In this document: piece after piece, positions 27,649 to 37,604 of the stretch
Layout: the number at the start of each line of letters is the position of its first letter
How positions within the stretch are numbered: the stretch's first letter is position 1
Assembly: GCF_026420145.1 (NCBI RefSeq)
Contig: NZ_JAPMLV010000001.1
Coordinates: forward strand, 1,302,001 to 1,366,000
Source of the DNA: Enterobacter pseudoroggenkampii
GTDB lineage: Bacteria; Pseudomonadota; Gammaproteobacteria; Enterobacterales; Enterobacteriaceae
Direction of reading: 5' to 3'
Length of the DNA stretch: 64,000 bases
Translations under genes and position numbers: made by a program
Notes under the pieces: generated by a model
Databases searched by the model: none
What the model was told of the DNA's origin: nothing
What the model saw: only the letters and a program-made list of their open reading frames with translations

Positions 27649-28719
27649 ATGACAACGTTTCATTCATTAACAGTGGCAAAAGTGGAACCCGAAACCCGCG
27701 ACGCGGTGACCATCACTTTCGCGGTGCCGCAGGCGTTGCAGGAGGCCTACCGATTCCGTCCCGGCCAGCACCTGACGTTAAAAACGACGCTTGGCGGAGA
27801 CGAGCTGCGCCGCTGCTACTCCATCTGCCGGAGTACCGCCCCGGGCGAGATCAGCGTGGCGGTGAAAGCGATTGAAGGCGGGCGCTTCTCCCGCTATGCC
27901 CGGGATGAGATCAAAGCGGGTATGGCCCTGGAGGTGATGGTTCCTCAGGGGCAGTTTGGCTACCAGCCGAGGGCTGACCGCGAGGGCCACTACCTGGCGA
28001 TTGCGGCAGGCTCCGGGATCACCCCGATGCTGGCGATTATCTCCGCCACGCTGGCGACCGAGCCCAACAGCCATTTCACCCTGATCTACGGCAACCGCAG
28101 CAGCCAGAGCATGATGTTCCGCCAGGCGCTGGCGGACCTGAAGGACAAATACCCGCAGCGGCTGCAGCTGGTCTCCATCTTCAGCCAGGAGCGGCTGGAC
28201 AGCGATCTGCTCTATGGCCGCATCGACGGGGAAAAACTGCAGGCGCTGGCGAAAACCCTGATCAACTTCCGCCAGTATGACGAGGCATTTATCTGCGGTC
28301 CGTCGGCGATGATGGACGACGCCGAAGCCACTCTGAAGGCGCTGGGGATGCCGGACAACTCCATTCACCTTGAGCGTTTTAACACCTCCGGAATTACCGT
28401 TAAGCGCGCGGTGCACGTACAGGCGGAAGGCCAGAAAGTGACCGTTCGCCAGGACGGGCGCGACCGTGAAATCACCCTGACGGCGGACGATGAAAGCATC
28501 CTGGATGCCGCCCTGCGTCAGGGCGCGGATCTGCCGTATGCCTGCAAGGGCGGCGTCTGCGCCACCTGCAAATGCAAAGTGCTGCGCGGGAAGGTGGACA
28601 TGGCGACCAACTACAGCCTGGAGCCGGACGAGCTGGCCGCCGGGTATGTGCTGAGCTGCCAGTCGCTGCCGTTAACCGCCGACGTGATTGTCGACTTCGA
28701 CGCGAAGGGGATGGCATGA
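27649..28719 (+). CDS. paaE: Phenylacetyl-CoA epoxidase reductase PaaE
   Basis: Passes electrons from NADPH to the PaaAC di-iron site. 356 residues: FAD-binding domain (RPGQHLTLK, RCYSIC), NAD-binding domain (GSGITPMLAI, FICGPSAMMDD) and a C-terminal plant-type [2Fe-2S] ferredoxin domain with CKGGVCATCKCKV and a fourth Cys in LSCQSLP. Starts at MTTFHSLTV. Its stop overlaps the paaF start (ATGA). Confidence 0.96.
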   Translation: MTTFHSLTVAKVEPETRDAVTITFAVPQALQEAYRFRPGQHLTLKTTLGGDELRRCYSICRSTAPGEISVAVKAIEGGRFSRYARDEIKAGMALEVMVPQGQFGYQPRADREGHYLAIAAGSGITPMLAIISATLATEPNSHFTLIYGNRSSQSMMFRQALADLKDKYPQRLQLVSIFSQERLDSDLLYGRIDGEKLQALAKTLINFRQYDEAFICGPSAMMDDAEATLKALGMPDNSIHLERFNTSGITVKRAVHVQAEGQKVTVRQDGRDREITLTADDESILDAALRQGADLPYACKGGVCATCKCKVLRGKVDMATNYSLEPDELAAGYVLSCQSLPLTADVIVDFDAKGMA

Positions 28720-29483
28720 GCGAACTTATTGCTACCCGTCATGGCCGCGTGCTGCAGCTGACGTTCAACCGTCCGGCGGCGCGCAATGCCCTCAACAACG
28801 CGCTGTTAACCCAGCTTGCGGAACAGCTTGAGGCCGCCGCCGTGGATGCCGACATTGCCGTCTGCGTGATTTACGGCAGCGAGCGCTGCTTTGCCGCCGG
28901 GGCCGATCTCAACGAAATGGCGGAGAAAGACCTGTCTGCCACCCTGAACGATATTCGCCCACAGCTGTGGGCACGCATTAACGCGTTCAGCAAACCGCTG
29001 ATCGCCGCCGTGAACGGCTTCGCGCTGGGCGCGGGCTGCGAGCTGGCGCTGCTGTGCGACGTGGTGATTGCCGGTGACAACGCCCGTTTCGGCCTGCCGG
29101 AAATCACGCTCGGCATTATGCCCGGCGCGGGCGGCACCCAGCGTCTGATTCGCAGCGTAGGGAAATCCCTGGCCAGCAAAATGGTGCTGACGGGCGAGAG
29201 CATAACTGCACAGCAGGCGCTGAGCGCCGGGCTGGTGAGCGATGTTTTCCCGGCAGCGCTGACGCTGGAGTATGCCCTGAAGCAGGCGGCCCTGATGGCG
29301 CGCCACTCGCCGCTGGCGCTGCAGGCGGCGAAACAGGCGCTGCGTCAGTCTCAGGAGGTACCGCTCCAGGCCGGGCTCGCGCAGGAGCGCCAGCTGTTTA
29401 CGCTGCTTTCCGCCACCGAAGACCGCCGGGAGGGCATCGACGCCTTCTTACAAAAACGCACCCCCGACTTTAAAGGACGCTAA
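28716..29483 (+). CDS. paaF: 2,3-dehydroadipyl-CoA hydratase PaaF
   Basis: Enoyl-CoA hydratase/isomerase family, 255 residues. Hydrates 2,3-dehydroadipyl-CoA to 3-hydroxyadipyl-CoA late in the pathway. Seen: AAGADLNEMAEKD oxyanion region, NGFALGAGCELALLCDV and the catalytic Glu segments GLPEITLGIMPGAGGTQRL. Overlaps paaE by four bases. Confidence 0.95.
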   Translation: MSELIATRHGRVLQLTFNRPAARNALNNALLTQLAEQLEAAAVDADIAVCVIYGSERCFAAGADLNEMAEKDLSATLNDIRPQLWARINAFSKPLIAAVNGFALGAGCELALLCDVVIAGDNARFGLPEITLGIMPGAGGTQRLIRSVGKSLASKMVLTGESITAQQALSAGLVSDVFPAALTLEYALKQAALMARHSPLALQAAKQALRQSQEVPLQAGLAQERQLFTLLSATEDRREGIDAFLQKRTPDFKGR

Positions 29484-29485
29484 TT

Positions 29486-30271
29486 GTGGAATTTATTCTC
29501 AGTCATGTAGAACAGGGCGTGATGACCATTACGCTGAACCGTCCGGAGCGTCTGAACAGCTTCAACGACGTGATGCACCAGCAGCTGGCCGAGTGCCTGA
29601 AACAGGCCGAGCGTGATGACACCGTGCGCTGTCTGCTGATCACCGGGGCAGGACGGGGTTTCTGTGCCGGTCAGGATCTGAACGACCGCAACGTCGACCC
29701 CAACGGCCCGGCGCCGGATCTGGGGATGTCCGTTGAAACCTTCTACAACCCGCTGGTGCGCCGCCTGGCAAAGCTGCCGAAGCCGGTCATCTGTGCCGTT
29801 AACGGCGTGGCGGCAGGTGCGGGGGCCACGCTGGCGCTCGGGTGCGACATGGTGATTGCGGCCCGTTCCGCCAACTTCGTGATGGCTTTCAGCAAGCTCG
29901 GCCTGGTGCCGGACTGCGGCGGTACCTGGCTGCTGCCGCGCGTGGCGGGACGCGCCCGCGCCATGGGGCTAGCGCTGCTCGGGGACAAACTCAGCGCCGA
30001 ACAGGCGCAGGCGTGGGGGATGATCTGGCAGGTAGTGGATGACGAGCAGCTCTCAACCACGGCCCAGCAGATGGCGCTGCATTTTGCGTCGCAGCCGACC
30101 TTCGGGCTGGGGCTGATCAAGCAGGCCATCAACGCTGCAGAAACCAACACCCTGGACGACCAGCTCGATCTGGAGCGCGACTATCAGCGTCTGGCCGGAC
30201 GCAGCGACGATTACCGCGAGGGCGTCAGCGCCTTCCTGGCGAAGCGCGCGCCGAACTTTACGGGGAAATAA
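29486..30271 (+). CDS. paaG: 1,2-epoxyphenylacetyl-CoA isomerase PaaG
   Basis: Crotonase-fold isomerase, 261 residues, converting the ring-1,2-epoxide to oxepin-CoA and later shifting a double bond in the dehydrosuberyl-CoA intermediate. GTG start (MEFILSHVEQGVM). FCAGQDLNDRNVDPNGPAPDLGMS, with the Asp expected at the active site, and KLGLVPDCGGTWLLPR are PaaG-specific. Two bases after paaF. Confidence 0.95.
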   Translation: MEFILSHVEQGVMTITLNRPERLNSFNDVMHQQLAECLKQAERDDTVRCLLITGAGRGFCAGQDLNDRNVDPNGPAPDLGMSVETFYNPLVRRLAKLPKPVICAVNGVAAGAGATLALGCDMVIAARSANFVMAFSKLGLVPDCGGTWLLPRVAGRARAMGLALLGDKLSAEQAQAWGMIWQVVDDEQLSTTAQQMALHFASQPTFGLGLIKQAINAAETNTLDDQLDLERDYQRLAGRSDDYREGVSAFLAKRAPNFTGK

Positions 30272-30272
30272 G

Positions 30273-31697
30273 ATGCTCAATATACGGACTGTCGCCGTGA
30301 TCGGCAGCGGCACGATGGGCGCAGGGATTGCCGAAGTCGCCGCCAGCCACGGTCATCAGGTGCTGATCTACGACATTTCCAGCGATGCGATATCGCGCGC
30401 CATCGACGGGATCCGCCAGCGTCTGGCCTCCCGGGTAACGCGCGGAAAACTCTCCGCCGATGCCGGGAGCCAGATCCTGGCCCGGCTGGTTCCCGTCACG
30501 GATATCGACGCGCTCTCCGCGGCCGATCTGGTCATAGAAGCGGCCTCAGAGCGTCTGGAGGTGAAAAAGGCGCTGTTTGCTCAACTGGCTGAGATCTGCC
30601 CGCCGCAGACGGTGCTGACCAGCAATACCTCTTCCATCTCCGTCACGGCGATTGCGGCGGACGTCCACCACCCGGAGCGGGTCGCAGGGCTGCACTTCTT
30701 TAACCCGGCGCCGGTGATGAAGCTGGTGGAGGTGGTCAGCGGGCTGGCGACCTCTGCGGAAGTGGCCGACGCGCTGTGCGAGCTGGCGCTGAACTGGGGC
30801 AAACAGCCCGTTCGCTGCCAGTCAACGCCGGGGTTCATCGTCAACCGCGTCGCCCGTCCGTTCTATTCCGAAGCCTGGCGCGCGCTGGAGGAACAGGTCG
30901 CTCCGCCGGCGGTGATTGATGCCGCCCTGCGGGAAGGCGGCGGTTTCCCGATGGGGCCGCTGGAGCTGACCGACATGATTGGTCAGGACGTGAACTTTGC
31001 GGTGACCTGCTCGGTATTTAACGCCTTCTGGCAGGAGCGTCGTTTTCTGCCTTCGCTGGTGCAGCAGGAGCTGGTGCTGGCAGGAAGGCTGGGCAAAAAG
31101 AGCGGGAAAGGCGTTTATGACTGGCAGGGTGACAAACCTGACGTGCAGTGGGTTGAGTCGGTGAACGACAGCTATAGCCCGATGCGCGTGGAAAAAAGAC
31201 GTGACGGTGTCACGGAAATAGATGATGTCTATCTGGTTGAAACGCAGGGAGAGACCGCGCAGGCGCTGGCGCTACGGCTCAACGGCCCGGTGGTGGTGGT
31301 GGACCGCATTGAGCGTGACGTGGCGGTCATTGCCGCCGCGGCCAGCAACCCGCACACCGCGACGCAAAAAGCCATCCGCTACCTGCAGCAGCAGGGGCAT
31401 CGGGTGGTGCAAATTGCCGATTATCCCGGCCTGCTGATCTGGCGCACGCTGGCGATGATTGCCAACGAGGCGCTGGATGCCCTGCAAAAAGGGGTCGCCA
31501 GCGAGAAGGACATCGATACCGCTATGCGCCTCGGCGTGAACTACCCGAGCGGGCCGATCGCCTGGGGCGAGCGCCTGGGCTGGCAGCGCCTGCTGACGCT
31601 GCTGGAGAACCTGCAGCGTCATTACGGCGAGGAGCGCTATCGCCCCTGTTCACTGCTGCGCCAGCGCGCGCTTCTGGAGAGTAGCTATGAGTCATAA
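30273..31697 (+). CDS. paaH: 3-hydroxyadipyl-CoA dehydrogenase PaaH
   Basis: NAD-dependent oxidation of 3-hydroxyadipyl-CoA to 3-oxoadipyl-CoA. 474 residues: N-terminal Rossmann fold (VIGSGTMGAGIAEVAASHG), the dehydrogenase His region HFFNPAPVMKLVE, and two C-terminal 3HCDH helical domains, the second (about 385-465) ending in NYPSGPIAWGERLG. Overlaps paaI by 11 bases. Confidence 0.95.
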   Translation: MLNIRTVAVIGSGTMGAGIAEVAASHGHQVLIYDISSDAISRAIDGIRQRLASRVTRGKLSADAGSQILARLVPVTDIDALSAADLVIEAASERLEVKKALFAQLAEICPPQTVLTSNTSSISVTAIAADVHHPERVAGLHFFNPAPVMKLVEVVSGLATSAEVADALCELALNWGKQPVRCQSTPGFIVNRVARPFYSEAWRALEEQVAPPAVIDAALREGGGFPMGPLELTDMIGQDVNFAVTCSVFNAFWQERRFLPSLVQQELVLAGRLGKKSGKGVYDWQGDKPDVQWVESVNDSYSPMRVEKRRDGVTEIDDVYLVETQGETAQALALRLNGPVVVVDRIERDVAVIAAAASNPHTATQKAIRYLQQQGHRVVQIADYPGLLIWRTLAMIANEALDALQKGVASEKDIDTAMRLGVNYPSGPIAWGERLGWQRLLTLLENLQRHYGEERYRPCSLLRQRALLESSYES

Positions 31698-32115
31698 CGC
31701 CTGGCATAACGCCCGCGCGATGTACGAACGGGACGCCTGCGCGCAGGCGATGGGGATGGACATTGTCGAGATGGACGAGGGCTACGCGGTGGTGACTATG
31801 ACCATCACCCCGCAGATGCTGAACGGCCATAAAACCTGCCACGGCGGCCAGCTTTTTTCGCTGGCGGACACCGCTTTTGCCTACGCCTGCAACAGCCAGG
31901 GGCTGGCGGCGGTAGCCTCCGGCTGCTCGATTGATTTTCTGCGTCCGGGCTTTGCCGGGGACACGCTCACCGCCACCGCGCGGGTGAAGCATCAGGGCAG
32001 GCTGACCGGCGTGTATGACATTGAAATCCAGAACCAACAACAGAAAACCGTCGCCCTTTTTCGCGGAAAATCTCACCGCATCGGCGGCAGCGTGACAGGA
32101 GAGACAGATGCGTGA
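31687..32115 (+). CDS. paaI: Phenylacetyl-CoA thioesterase PaaI
   Basis: Hotdog-fold thioesterase, 142 residues, that releases CoA from trapped ring-hydroxylated phenylacetyl-CoA species. Seen: MLNGHKTCHGGQLFSLADTAFAYACNS, with the HGG and catalytic Asp of the family. Overlaps paaH at the start and paaJ at the end. Confidence 0.95.
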   Translation: MSHNAWHNARAMYERDACAQAMGMDIVEMDEGYAVVTMTITPQMLNGHKTCHGGQLFSLADTAFAYACNSQGLAAVASGCSIDFLRPGFAGDTLTATARVKHQGRLTGVYDIEIQNQQQKTVALFRGKSHRIGGSVTGETDA

Positions 32116-33313
32116 CGCATTTATTTGTGATGGCGTTCGAACCCCGGTGGGGCGCTACGGTGGCTCGCTTGCCGCAGTCCGAACCGACGATCTCGGTGCC
32201 GTGCCGCTGCGCGCGCTGCTGGCCCGCTACCCGCAGCTCGATCTGGAGCGGATTGACGACGTGATTTTCGGCTGCGCCAACCAGGCGGGGGAAGATAACC
32301 GCAACGTGGCGCGCATGTCTTCCCTGCTGGCCGGGCTGCCGCAGACGGTGTCCGGGACCACCCTTAACCGCTTGTGCGGGTCCGGGCTGGACGCGATTGG
32401 TTTTGCCGCCCGCACCATTAAGGCGGGCGACGGCGACCTGCTGATCGCGGGCGGCGTGGAGTCGATGTCCCGCGCGCCGTTTGTGATGGGTAAAGCCACC
32501 GCCGCGTTTCAGCGTCAGGCGGAGATCTTCGATACCACCATCGGCTGGCGATTTGTGAATCCGCTCATGCATCAGCAATTCGGAACTGACAGTATGCCGG
32601 AAACGGCAGAGAATGTAGCTGAATTGTTAAATATCAGCCGTACCGATCAGGACGCGTTCGCGCTGCGCAGCCAGCAGCGTACCGCGCAGGCGCAGCAGAA
32701 CGGCATTCTGGCGCAGGAGATTGTGCCGGTGCTGGTGCCGGGCAAAAAAGGGGCAGTCACAGCGTTCAGCGTGGATGAACATCCGCGCGCGGACACCACG
32801 CTCGAGCAGCTTGCCGGTCTGAAAACGCCGTTCCGTAAGAACGGAGTGGTTACGGCGGGAAATGCCTCCGGCGTCAACGACGGCGCTGCGGCGCTGATCG
32901 TCGCCAGCGAGAAGATGGCGCTGGCTCAGGGGTTAATCCCGCGCACGCGGATCGTGGCGATGGCGACGGCGGGCGTGGAGCCACGTCTGATGGGGCTCGG
33001 CCCGGTACCGGCCACTCGCAGGGTGCTGGAGCGCGCCGGACTCAGTATTAACGATATGGACGTGATCGAGCTTAACGAAGCTTTCGCCGCGCAGGCGCTG
33101 GGCGTGCTGCGTCAGCTGGGCCTGCCGGATGATGCCGCGCACGTCAACCCGAACGGTGGCGCGATTGCGCTGGGCCACCCGCTGGGCATGAGCGGTGCCA
33201 GACTGGCGCTGGCCGCGAGTAACGAACTGCACCGACGCGGCGGGCGCTACGCGCTGTGTACGATGTGCATCGGTGTGGGTCAGGGCATTGCCATGATCCT
33301 TGAGCGTGTTTGA
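32108..33313 (+). CDS. paaJ: 3-oxoadipyl-CoA thiolase PaaJ
   Basis: Thiolase, 401 residues, cleaving 3-oxoadipyl-CoA (and 3-oxo-5,6-dehydrosuberyl-CoA) to acetyl-CoA plus shorter acyl-CoA. Nucleophilic Cys in [11 protein letters not shown] (about 90), NEAFAAQ, His in [16 protein letters not shown], and the second Cys in [10 protein letters not shown] near the end. Overlaps paaI by eight bases. Confidence 0.96.
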   Translation: MRDAFICDGVRTPVGRYGGSLAAVRTDDLGAVPLRALLARYPQLDLERIDDVIFGCANQAGEDNRNVARMSSLLAGLPQTVSGTTLNRLCGSGLDAIGFAARTIKAGDGDLLIAGGVESMSRAPFVMGKATAAFQRQAEIFDTTIGWRFVNPLMHQQFGTDSMPETAENVAELLNISRTDQDAFALRSQQRTAQAQQNGILAQEIVPVLVPGKKGAVTAFSVDEHPRADTTLEQLAGLKTPFRKNGVVTAGNASGVNDGAAALIVASEKMALAQGLIPRTRIVAMATAGVEPRLMGLGPVPATRRVLERAGLSINDMDVIELNEAFAAQALGVLRQLGLPDDAAHVNPNGGAIALGHPLGMSGARLALAASNELHRRGGRYALCTMCIGVGQGIAMILERV

Positions 33314-33340
33314 GCATAAAAACAATGTGAGTACCCTACA

Positions 33341-34657
33341 ATGACAAATACAACAAAGCTTGATCCGATTGAAACGGCCTCCCTTGACGAGTTACAGGCG
33401 CTGCAGACCGAACGTCTGAAGTGGACGCTGCATCACGCCTACAGCAACGTGCCGATGTACAAACGCAAGTTTGACGCCGCGGGCGTTCATCCTGACGATT
33501 TCAAAGAGCTGGCGGATATCCGTAAGTTCCCGTGCACCACCAAGCAGGACCTGCGGGATAATTATCCGTTCGATACCTTCGCCGTGCCGATGGAGCAGGT
33601 GGTGCGCATTCACGCCTCATCCGGCACCACCGGCAAACCGACGGTTGTCGGCTACACCCAGGGTGACATCGACAACTGGGCCAACCTCGTGGCGCGCTCC
33701 CTGCGCGCCGCGGGCGGCAGCGCGAAGGACAAAATTCACGTGGCGTATGGCTATGGCCTGTTTACCGGCGGGCTGGGGGCACACTACGGCGCCGAGCGTT
33801 TAGGCGCGACGGTGATCCCGATGTCCGGCGGCCAGACGGAGAAGCAGGCGCAGCTGATCCGCGATTTCCAGCCGGACATGATCATGGTGACGCCATCCTA
33901 CTGCCTCAACCTGATTGAGGAACTGGAGCGTCAGATGGGCGGCGATGCCAGCACCTGTTCCCTGCGCGTGGGCGTCTTCGGCGCCGAGCCGTGGACGCAG
34001 GCCATGCGTCGCGAAATTGAAAAACGCTTAGGCATTACCGCCCTGGACATCTATGGCCTCTCCGAAGTGATGGGGCCGGGCGTGGCGATGGAGTGTATCG
34101 AAACCGTCGACGGCCCGACCATCTGGGAAGACCACTTCTACCCGGAGATCGTCAACCCGAACGACGGCACGCCGCTGGATGACGGTCAGCAGGGCGAACT
34201 GCTGTTCACCACGCTGACCAAAGAGGCGCTGCCGGTGATCCGCTACCGCACCCGCGACCTGACGCGTCTGCTCCCGGCAACCGCGCGCAGCATGCGCCGT
34301 ATGGACCGCATCAGCGGCCGCAGCGACGATATGCTGATCATTCGCGGCGTCAACGTCTTCCCGTCGCAGCTGGAAGAGGAGATTGTGAAGTTCGAACATC
34401 TTTCGCCGCACTACCAGCTGGAGGTGAACCGTCGCGGGCATCTTGATTCACTTTCCGTGAAGGTGGAGCTGAAAGAGAGCAGCCTCACGCTGACGCACGA
34501 GCAGCGTTGCCAGGTGTGTCACCAGCTGCGCCACCGCATTAAGTCGATGGTGGGGATTTCCACCGACGTGACGATCGTGAACTGCGGCAGCATTCCGCGC
34601 TCGGAGGGGAAAGCCTGCCGGGTGTTTGACCTGCGTAAAGCGGCGGCCAACGGTTAA
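33341..34657 (+). CDS. paaK: Phenylacetate-CoA ligase PaaK
   Basis: ATP-dependent activation of phenylacetate to phenylacetyl-CoA, the entry step and source of the PaaX inducer. AMP-forming ligase, 438 residues: P-loop SSGTTGKPTVVGYT (about 90-103), YGLSEVMGPGVAMEC, and C-terminal ligase subdomain with RSDDMLIIRGVNVFPSQ. Last gene of the catabolic operon; a REP-like palindrome follows directly. Confidence 0.96.
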   Translation: MTNTTKLDPIETASLDELQALQTERLKWTLHHAYSNVPMYKRKFDAAGVHPDDFKELADIRKFPCTTKQDLRDNYPFDTFAVPMEQVVRIHASSGTTGKPTVVGYTQGDIDNWANLVARSLRAAGGSAKDKIHVAYGYGLFTGGLGAHYGAERLGATVIPMSGGQTEKQAQLIRDFQPDMIMVTPSYCLNLIEELERQMGGDASTCSLRVGVFGAEPWTQAMRREIEKRLGITALDIYGLSEVMGPGVAMECIETVDGPTIWEDHFYPEIVNPNDGTPLDDGQQGELLFTTLTKEALPVIRYRTRDLTRLLPATARSMRRMDRISGRSDDMLIIRGVNVFPSQLEEEIVKFEHLSPHYQLEVNRRGHLDSLSVKVELKESSLTLTHEQRCQVCHQLRHRIKSMVGISTDVTIVNCGSIPRSEGKACRVFDLRKAAANG

Positions 34658-34661
34658 GTTT

Positions 34662-34707
34662 TCCCTCACCCCGGCCCTCTCCCTTTGGGAGAGGGTTAGG
34701 GTGAGGG
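34662..34707. repeat. REP-like palindromic element, copy 2
   Basis: CCCTCACCCCGGCCCTCTCCC, short loop, GGGAGAGGGTTAGGGTGAGGG: long imperfect arms directly after paaK. Same core as 22402-22439. It may act as a transcript stabiliser or terminator between paaK and paaX. Confidence 0.75.
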
Positions 34708-34756
34708 TCCTGTGCTATGATTCATCCAGGACAAAAATAACAACAGAATGAATCAC

Positions 34757-35683
34757 ATGAATAAACTTGACGCCTTTATCCAGCACGCGGTCAGTTCCGT
34801 TCCCGTCAGCGGGACCTCGCTTATCTCCTCGTTATACGGTGACGCGCTTTCCCATCGCGGCGGAGAGATTTGGCTCGGCAGCCTGGCCGCGTTACTGGAA
34901 GGGATGGGATTTGGAGAGCGCTTTGTACGCACCGCGCTGTTTCGCCTTAACAAAGAGGGCTGGCTGGATGTTTCCCGCATCGGGCGTCGCAGCTTTTACC
35001 GCCTGAGCGATAAGGGGCTGCGCCTGACGCGCCGTGCGGAGAATAAGATCTACCGTGCGGAACTGCCCGCCTGGGACGGAAAATGGCTATTGCTGCTCTC
35101 AGAAGGGCTGGACAAAACCACCCTCGCCGACGTCAAAAAACAGCTGATCTGGCAGGGGTTTGGCACGCTGGCACCGAGCCTGATGGCCTCGCCGTCGCAG
35201 CATCTGGCGGACGTGCAGTCTCTGCTTCACGATGCCGGGGTGGCGGAAAACGTGATTTTCTTTGAAGCCCACTCGCCGCTGGCGCTCTCCCGCGCCGCGC
35301 TGCGTTCACGCGTAGAAGAGTGCTGGCAGTTAACCGAGCAAAACGCGATGTACGAGTCGTTTATCAGCTCGTTCCGGCCGCTGCTCCCGCTGCTGAAAGA
35401 GGCCGCGCCGGAGGATCTGACGCCGGAACGCTGCTTCCAGATCCAGCTGCTGCTGATTCATTTTTATCGTCGCGTGGTGCTGAAAGACCCGCTGCTGCCG
35501 GAAGAGTTGCTGCCCGCGCACTGGGCGGGGCAAAGCGCCCGACAGCTCTGCATTAATATCTATCAACGTGTCGCGCCGGGGGCGCTGGCGTTTGTCAGCG
35601 AGAAGGGCGAAACCTCCGTGGGCGAACTGCCCGTGCCCGGCACGCTCTACTATCAACGCTTTGGTGGTCTTACAAGCGCATAA
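34757..35683 (+). CDS. paaX: Phenylacetate operon repressor PaaX
   Basis: Represses paaZ and paaABCDEFGHIJK; phenylacetyl-CoA releases it. 308 residues from MNKLDAFIQHAVSS, aligned with E. coli (an ATG three codons earlier is also possible). Winged-helix N-terminus (GERFVRTALFRLNKEGWLDVSRIGRRSFYRLS) and PaaX-family C-terminal domain (RVVLKDPLLPEELLPAHW). A few residues shorter at the C-terminus than the E. coli protein. Starts an operon with paaY. Confidence 0.95.
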   Translation: MNKLDAFIQHAVSSVPVSGTSLISSLYGDALSHRGGEIWLGSLAALLEGMGFGERFVRTALFRLNKEGWLDVSRIGRRSFYRLSDKGLRLTRRAENKIYRAELPAWDGKWLLLLSEGLDKTTLADVKKQLIWQGFGTLAPSLMASPSQHLADVQSLLHDAGVAENVIFFEAHSPLALSRAALRSRVEECWQLTEQNAMYESFISSFRPLLPLLKEAAPEDLTPERCFQIQLLLIHFYRRVVLKDPLLPEELLPAHWAGQSARQLCINIYQRVAPGALAFVSEKGETSVGELPVPGTLYYQRFGGLTSA

Positions 35684-35692
35684 GGAGTGAAG

Positions 35693-36289
35693 ATGCCTGT
35701 TTATCAAATTGATGGTCTGACGCCGGTGGTACCTGACGAGAGCTACGTTCACCCAACGGCAGTGCTGATTGGCGACGTGATTCTGGGCAAAGGCGTCTAT
35801 GTTGGTCCTAACGCCAGCCTGCGCGGTGATTTTGGCCGTATCGTGGTGAAAGACGGGGCCAACATTCAGGATAACTGCGTGATGCACGGCTTCCCGGAGC
35901 AGGACACGGTGGTGGAAGAGGATGGGCATATCGGCCACAGCGCCATTCTTCACGGCTGCGTGATCCGCCGCAATGCGCTGGTGGGCATGAACGCGGTGGT
36001 GATGGACGGGGCGGTCATCGGCGAAAACAGCATCGTCGGCGCGGCGGCGTTCGTGAAGGCGAAAGCGGAGATGCCCGCCAACCATTTGATTATCGGCAGC
36101 CCAGCCAAAGCGATTCGCGCGCTGAGCGAGCAGGAGCTGGCATGGAAGCAGCAGGGGACGCGGGAATATCAGGTTTTGGTGGAACGCTGCAAGCTCACTA
36201 TGCACCAGGTGGAGCCGCTGCGCGAGGTTGAGCCTGAACGGAAACGGCTGACGTTTGATGAGAATTTAAGGCCGAAGTCGGCGGTGTAG
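35693..36289 (+). CDS. paaY: PaaY hexapeptide-repeat thioesterase
   Basis: Left-handed beta-helix protein of the gamma-carbonic-anhydrase-like type, 198 residues, with repeated hexapeptides ([33 protein letters not shown]) and metal-binding His residues. It is a thioesterase that helps recycle CoA from dead-end paa intermediates. ATG chosen follows AAGGAGTGA. Its last 92 bases overlap the convergent beta-lactamase-fold gene. Confidence 0.94.
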   Translation: MPVYQIDGLTPVVPDESYVHPTAVLIGDVILGKGVYVGPNASLRGDFGRIVVKDGANIQDNCVMHGFPEQDTVVEEDGHIGHSAILHGCVIRRNALVGMNAVVMDGAVIGENSIVGAAAFVKAKAEMPANHLIIGSPAKAIRALSEQELAWKQQGTREYQVLVERCKLTMHQVEPLREVEPERKRLTFDENLRPKSAV

Positions 36290-37469
36290 GGGTAAGGCCG
36301 TCTTTTTTCGCCATATCCATCAATAGCGCGATGCCAATGTAATTACTCCAGTTAAAGGTATTTTGCAGCACCACTACCGCATTGCCTTTTTCTTTGTCAT
36401 AGCCGATAAAGCTGGAGTAGCCGCCGATATAACCGACCTGATAGGTGATTTTTTCCAGACCGATAAAGTCGGTGGTCCAGGCAATACCCTGTACCCCGTC
36501 GGGACGTTGAATATCGGTATTTCTCACTTCGGCAAAGACGCTGTCCAGCAGGGGATTGTGGGTCGTTGAGACGTGATAGCGGGCATAGGTAGCCAGATCT
36601 TCGGCGTTACTGTATAAGCTCGCTGCCGCCACCATGTTGTTGGAAAAATGCCAGTCCGGGGTGAGCTGCCCGCGCGGGATAAACTTCGGCTGATCGCCCG
36701 CGTGGCCAAGCGCCCGCTGTGGATACCCTTTTAGCTGCCGGGGCGTAAAGCTGCTGTTAGCCATTTGCAGCGGATGGAAAATATAGCGCGAGGCTAAACT
36801 CTGGATATCTTCGCCGGTTTTGTGTTTCAGGATATAGCCGATCAGGGCGTAGCCGGTATTGGAGTATTGCGGCACTTTATTCTTTGGCGCTCGCCAGTCG
36901 GCGAGGTAGCGCAGCACGTTATCGCTATCCAGCTCACCGTAGAAATTATCGCCCGTGCTTAAGTAGCTTATGAATTTTCCAAGCATCGGAACATCCATAT
37001 TCTGACGCGGCAGGCCGGAGGTGTGGGTTACCAGTTCAAGCAGGGTGATTTTTTGTGCATCCGCGCTAAGCGGCGTCCCCGACGGAAGCAATGTCGCCAG
37101 GTTATCGTTCCAGTTCAGTTGCCCTTCATTCACCAGACAAGCCACCACTTCCGCCGTGATCCCTTTGCTGAGCGAGCCAAGCGCAAACAGGGTATCGGGC
37201 CTGACCGGATAGCGATTGACCGCATCGGTTACGCCCCAGGTGTAAAACTGCGGTGAGCCGTGATTATGGATCACCGCGACCGTCATCCCGGGAACGGATT
37301 TTTGCGCCATATAGTGACGCACCACGCTGTCAACGTCGCCATCCAGTGAATTATGGGTGAGAAGTTCCTGAGTACCTTCCGGGGAGGACATTTGCGAGAG
37401 CGTGCCACAACCGCTGAGGAGTGGGAGAGTAAGCAGAAGCCAGATAATTTTTTTTGTTATGTTCTGCAT
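36198..37469 (-). CDS. Beta-lactamase-fold serine hydrolase lipoprotein
   Basis: 423 residues of the class C beta-lactamase/PBP-like family (PF00144 type). Signal peptide with lipobox LLSGC (Cys21), active-site SLSK in [13 protein letters not shown] (about 100) and second motif YSN in [13 protein letters not shown]. The third motif seems to be YIGGYSSF, not KTG. Probably a peptidase or esterase at the outer membrane; resistance is not implied. The last 30 or so residues ([12 protein letters not shown]...) are low-complexity and read antisense through the end of paaY, suggesting a lost original stop. Confidence 0.82.
   Translation of the reverse strand: MQNITKKIIWLLLTLPLLSGCGTLSQMSSPEGTQELLTHNSLDGDVDSVVRHYMAQKSVPGMTVAVIHNHGSPQFYTWGVTDAVNRYPVRPDTLFALGSLSKGITAEVVACLVNEGQLNWNDNLATLLPSGTPLSADAQKITLLELVTHTSGLPRQNMDVPMLGKFISYLSTGDNFYGELDSDNVLRYLADWRAPKNKVPQYSNTGYALIGYILKHKTGEDIQSLASRYIFHPLQMANSSFTPRQLKGYPQRALGHAGDQPKFIPRGQLTPDWHFSNNMVAAASLYSNAEDLATYARYHVSTTHNPLLDSVFAEVRNTDIQRPDGVQGIAWTTDFIGLEKITYQVGYIGGYSSFIGYDKEKGNAVVVLQNTFNWSNYIGIALLMDMAKKDGLTPTPPTSALNSHQTSAVSVQAQPRAAAPPGA
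37422..37443. repeat. 22-bp direct repeat, left copy
   Basis: TGGGAGAGTAAGCAGAAGCC plus AG, inside the signal-peptide codons of the serine hydrolase gene. An identical copy lies at 38342-38363. Confidence 0.8.
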
Positions 37470-37604
37470 ACCTGGTAGCGAGTGTGGTGGTCATTGGCGC
37501 GCCAGGAATGTATCACAAATAGCCTGCGTGAATGTAAACTTTCTACACGGTGGCGGCTCGTTGATGGTTACCGTGACTTTTCGGCCTGCTTTGAGGATTT
37601 CAGT

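Noticed and set aside
36198..37469. AmpC-type antibiotic resistance beta-lactamase
   Set aside because: Lipoprotein signal and missing KTG motif point to a general beta-lactamase-fold hydrolase rather than AmpC.
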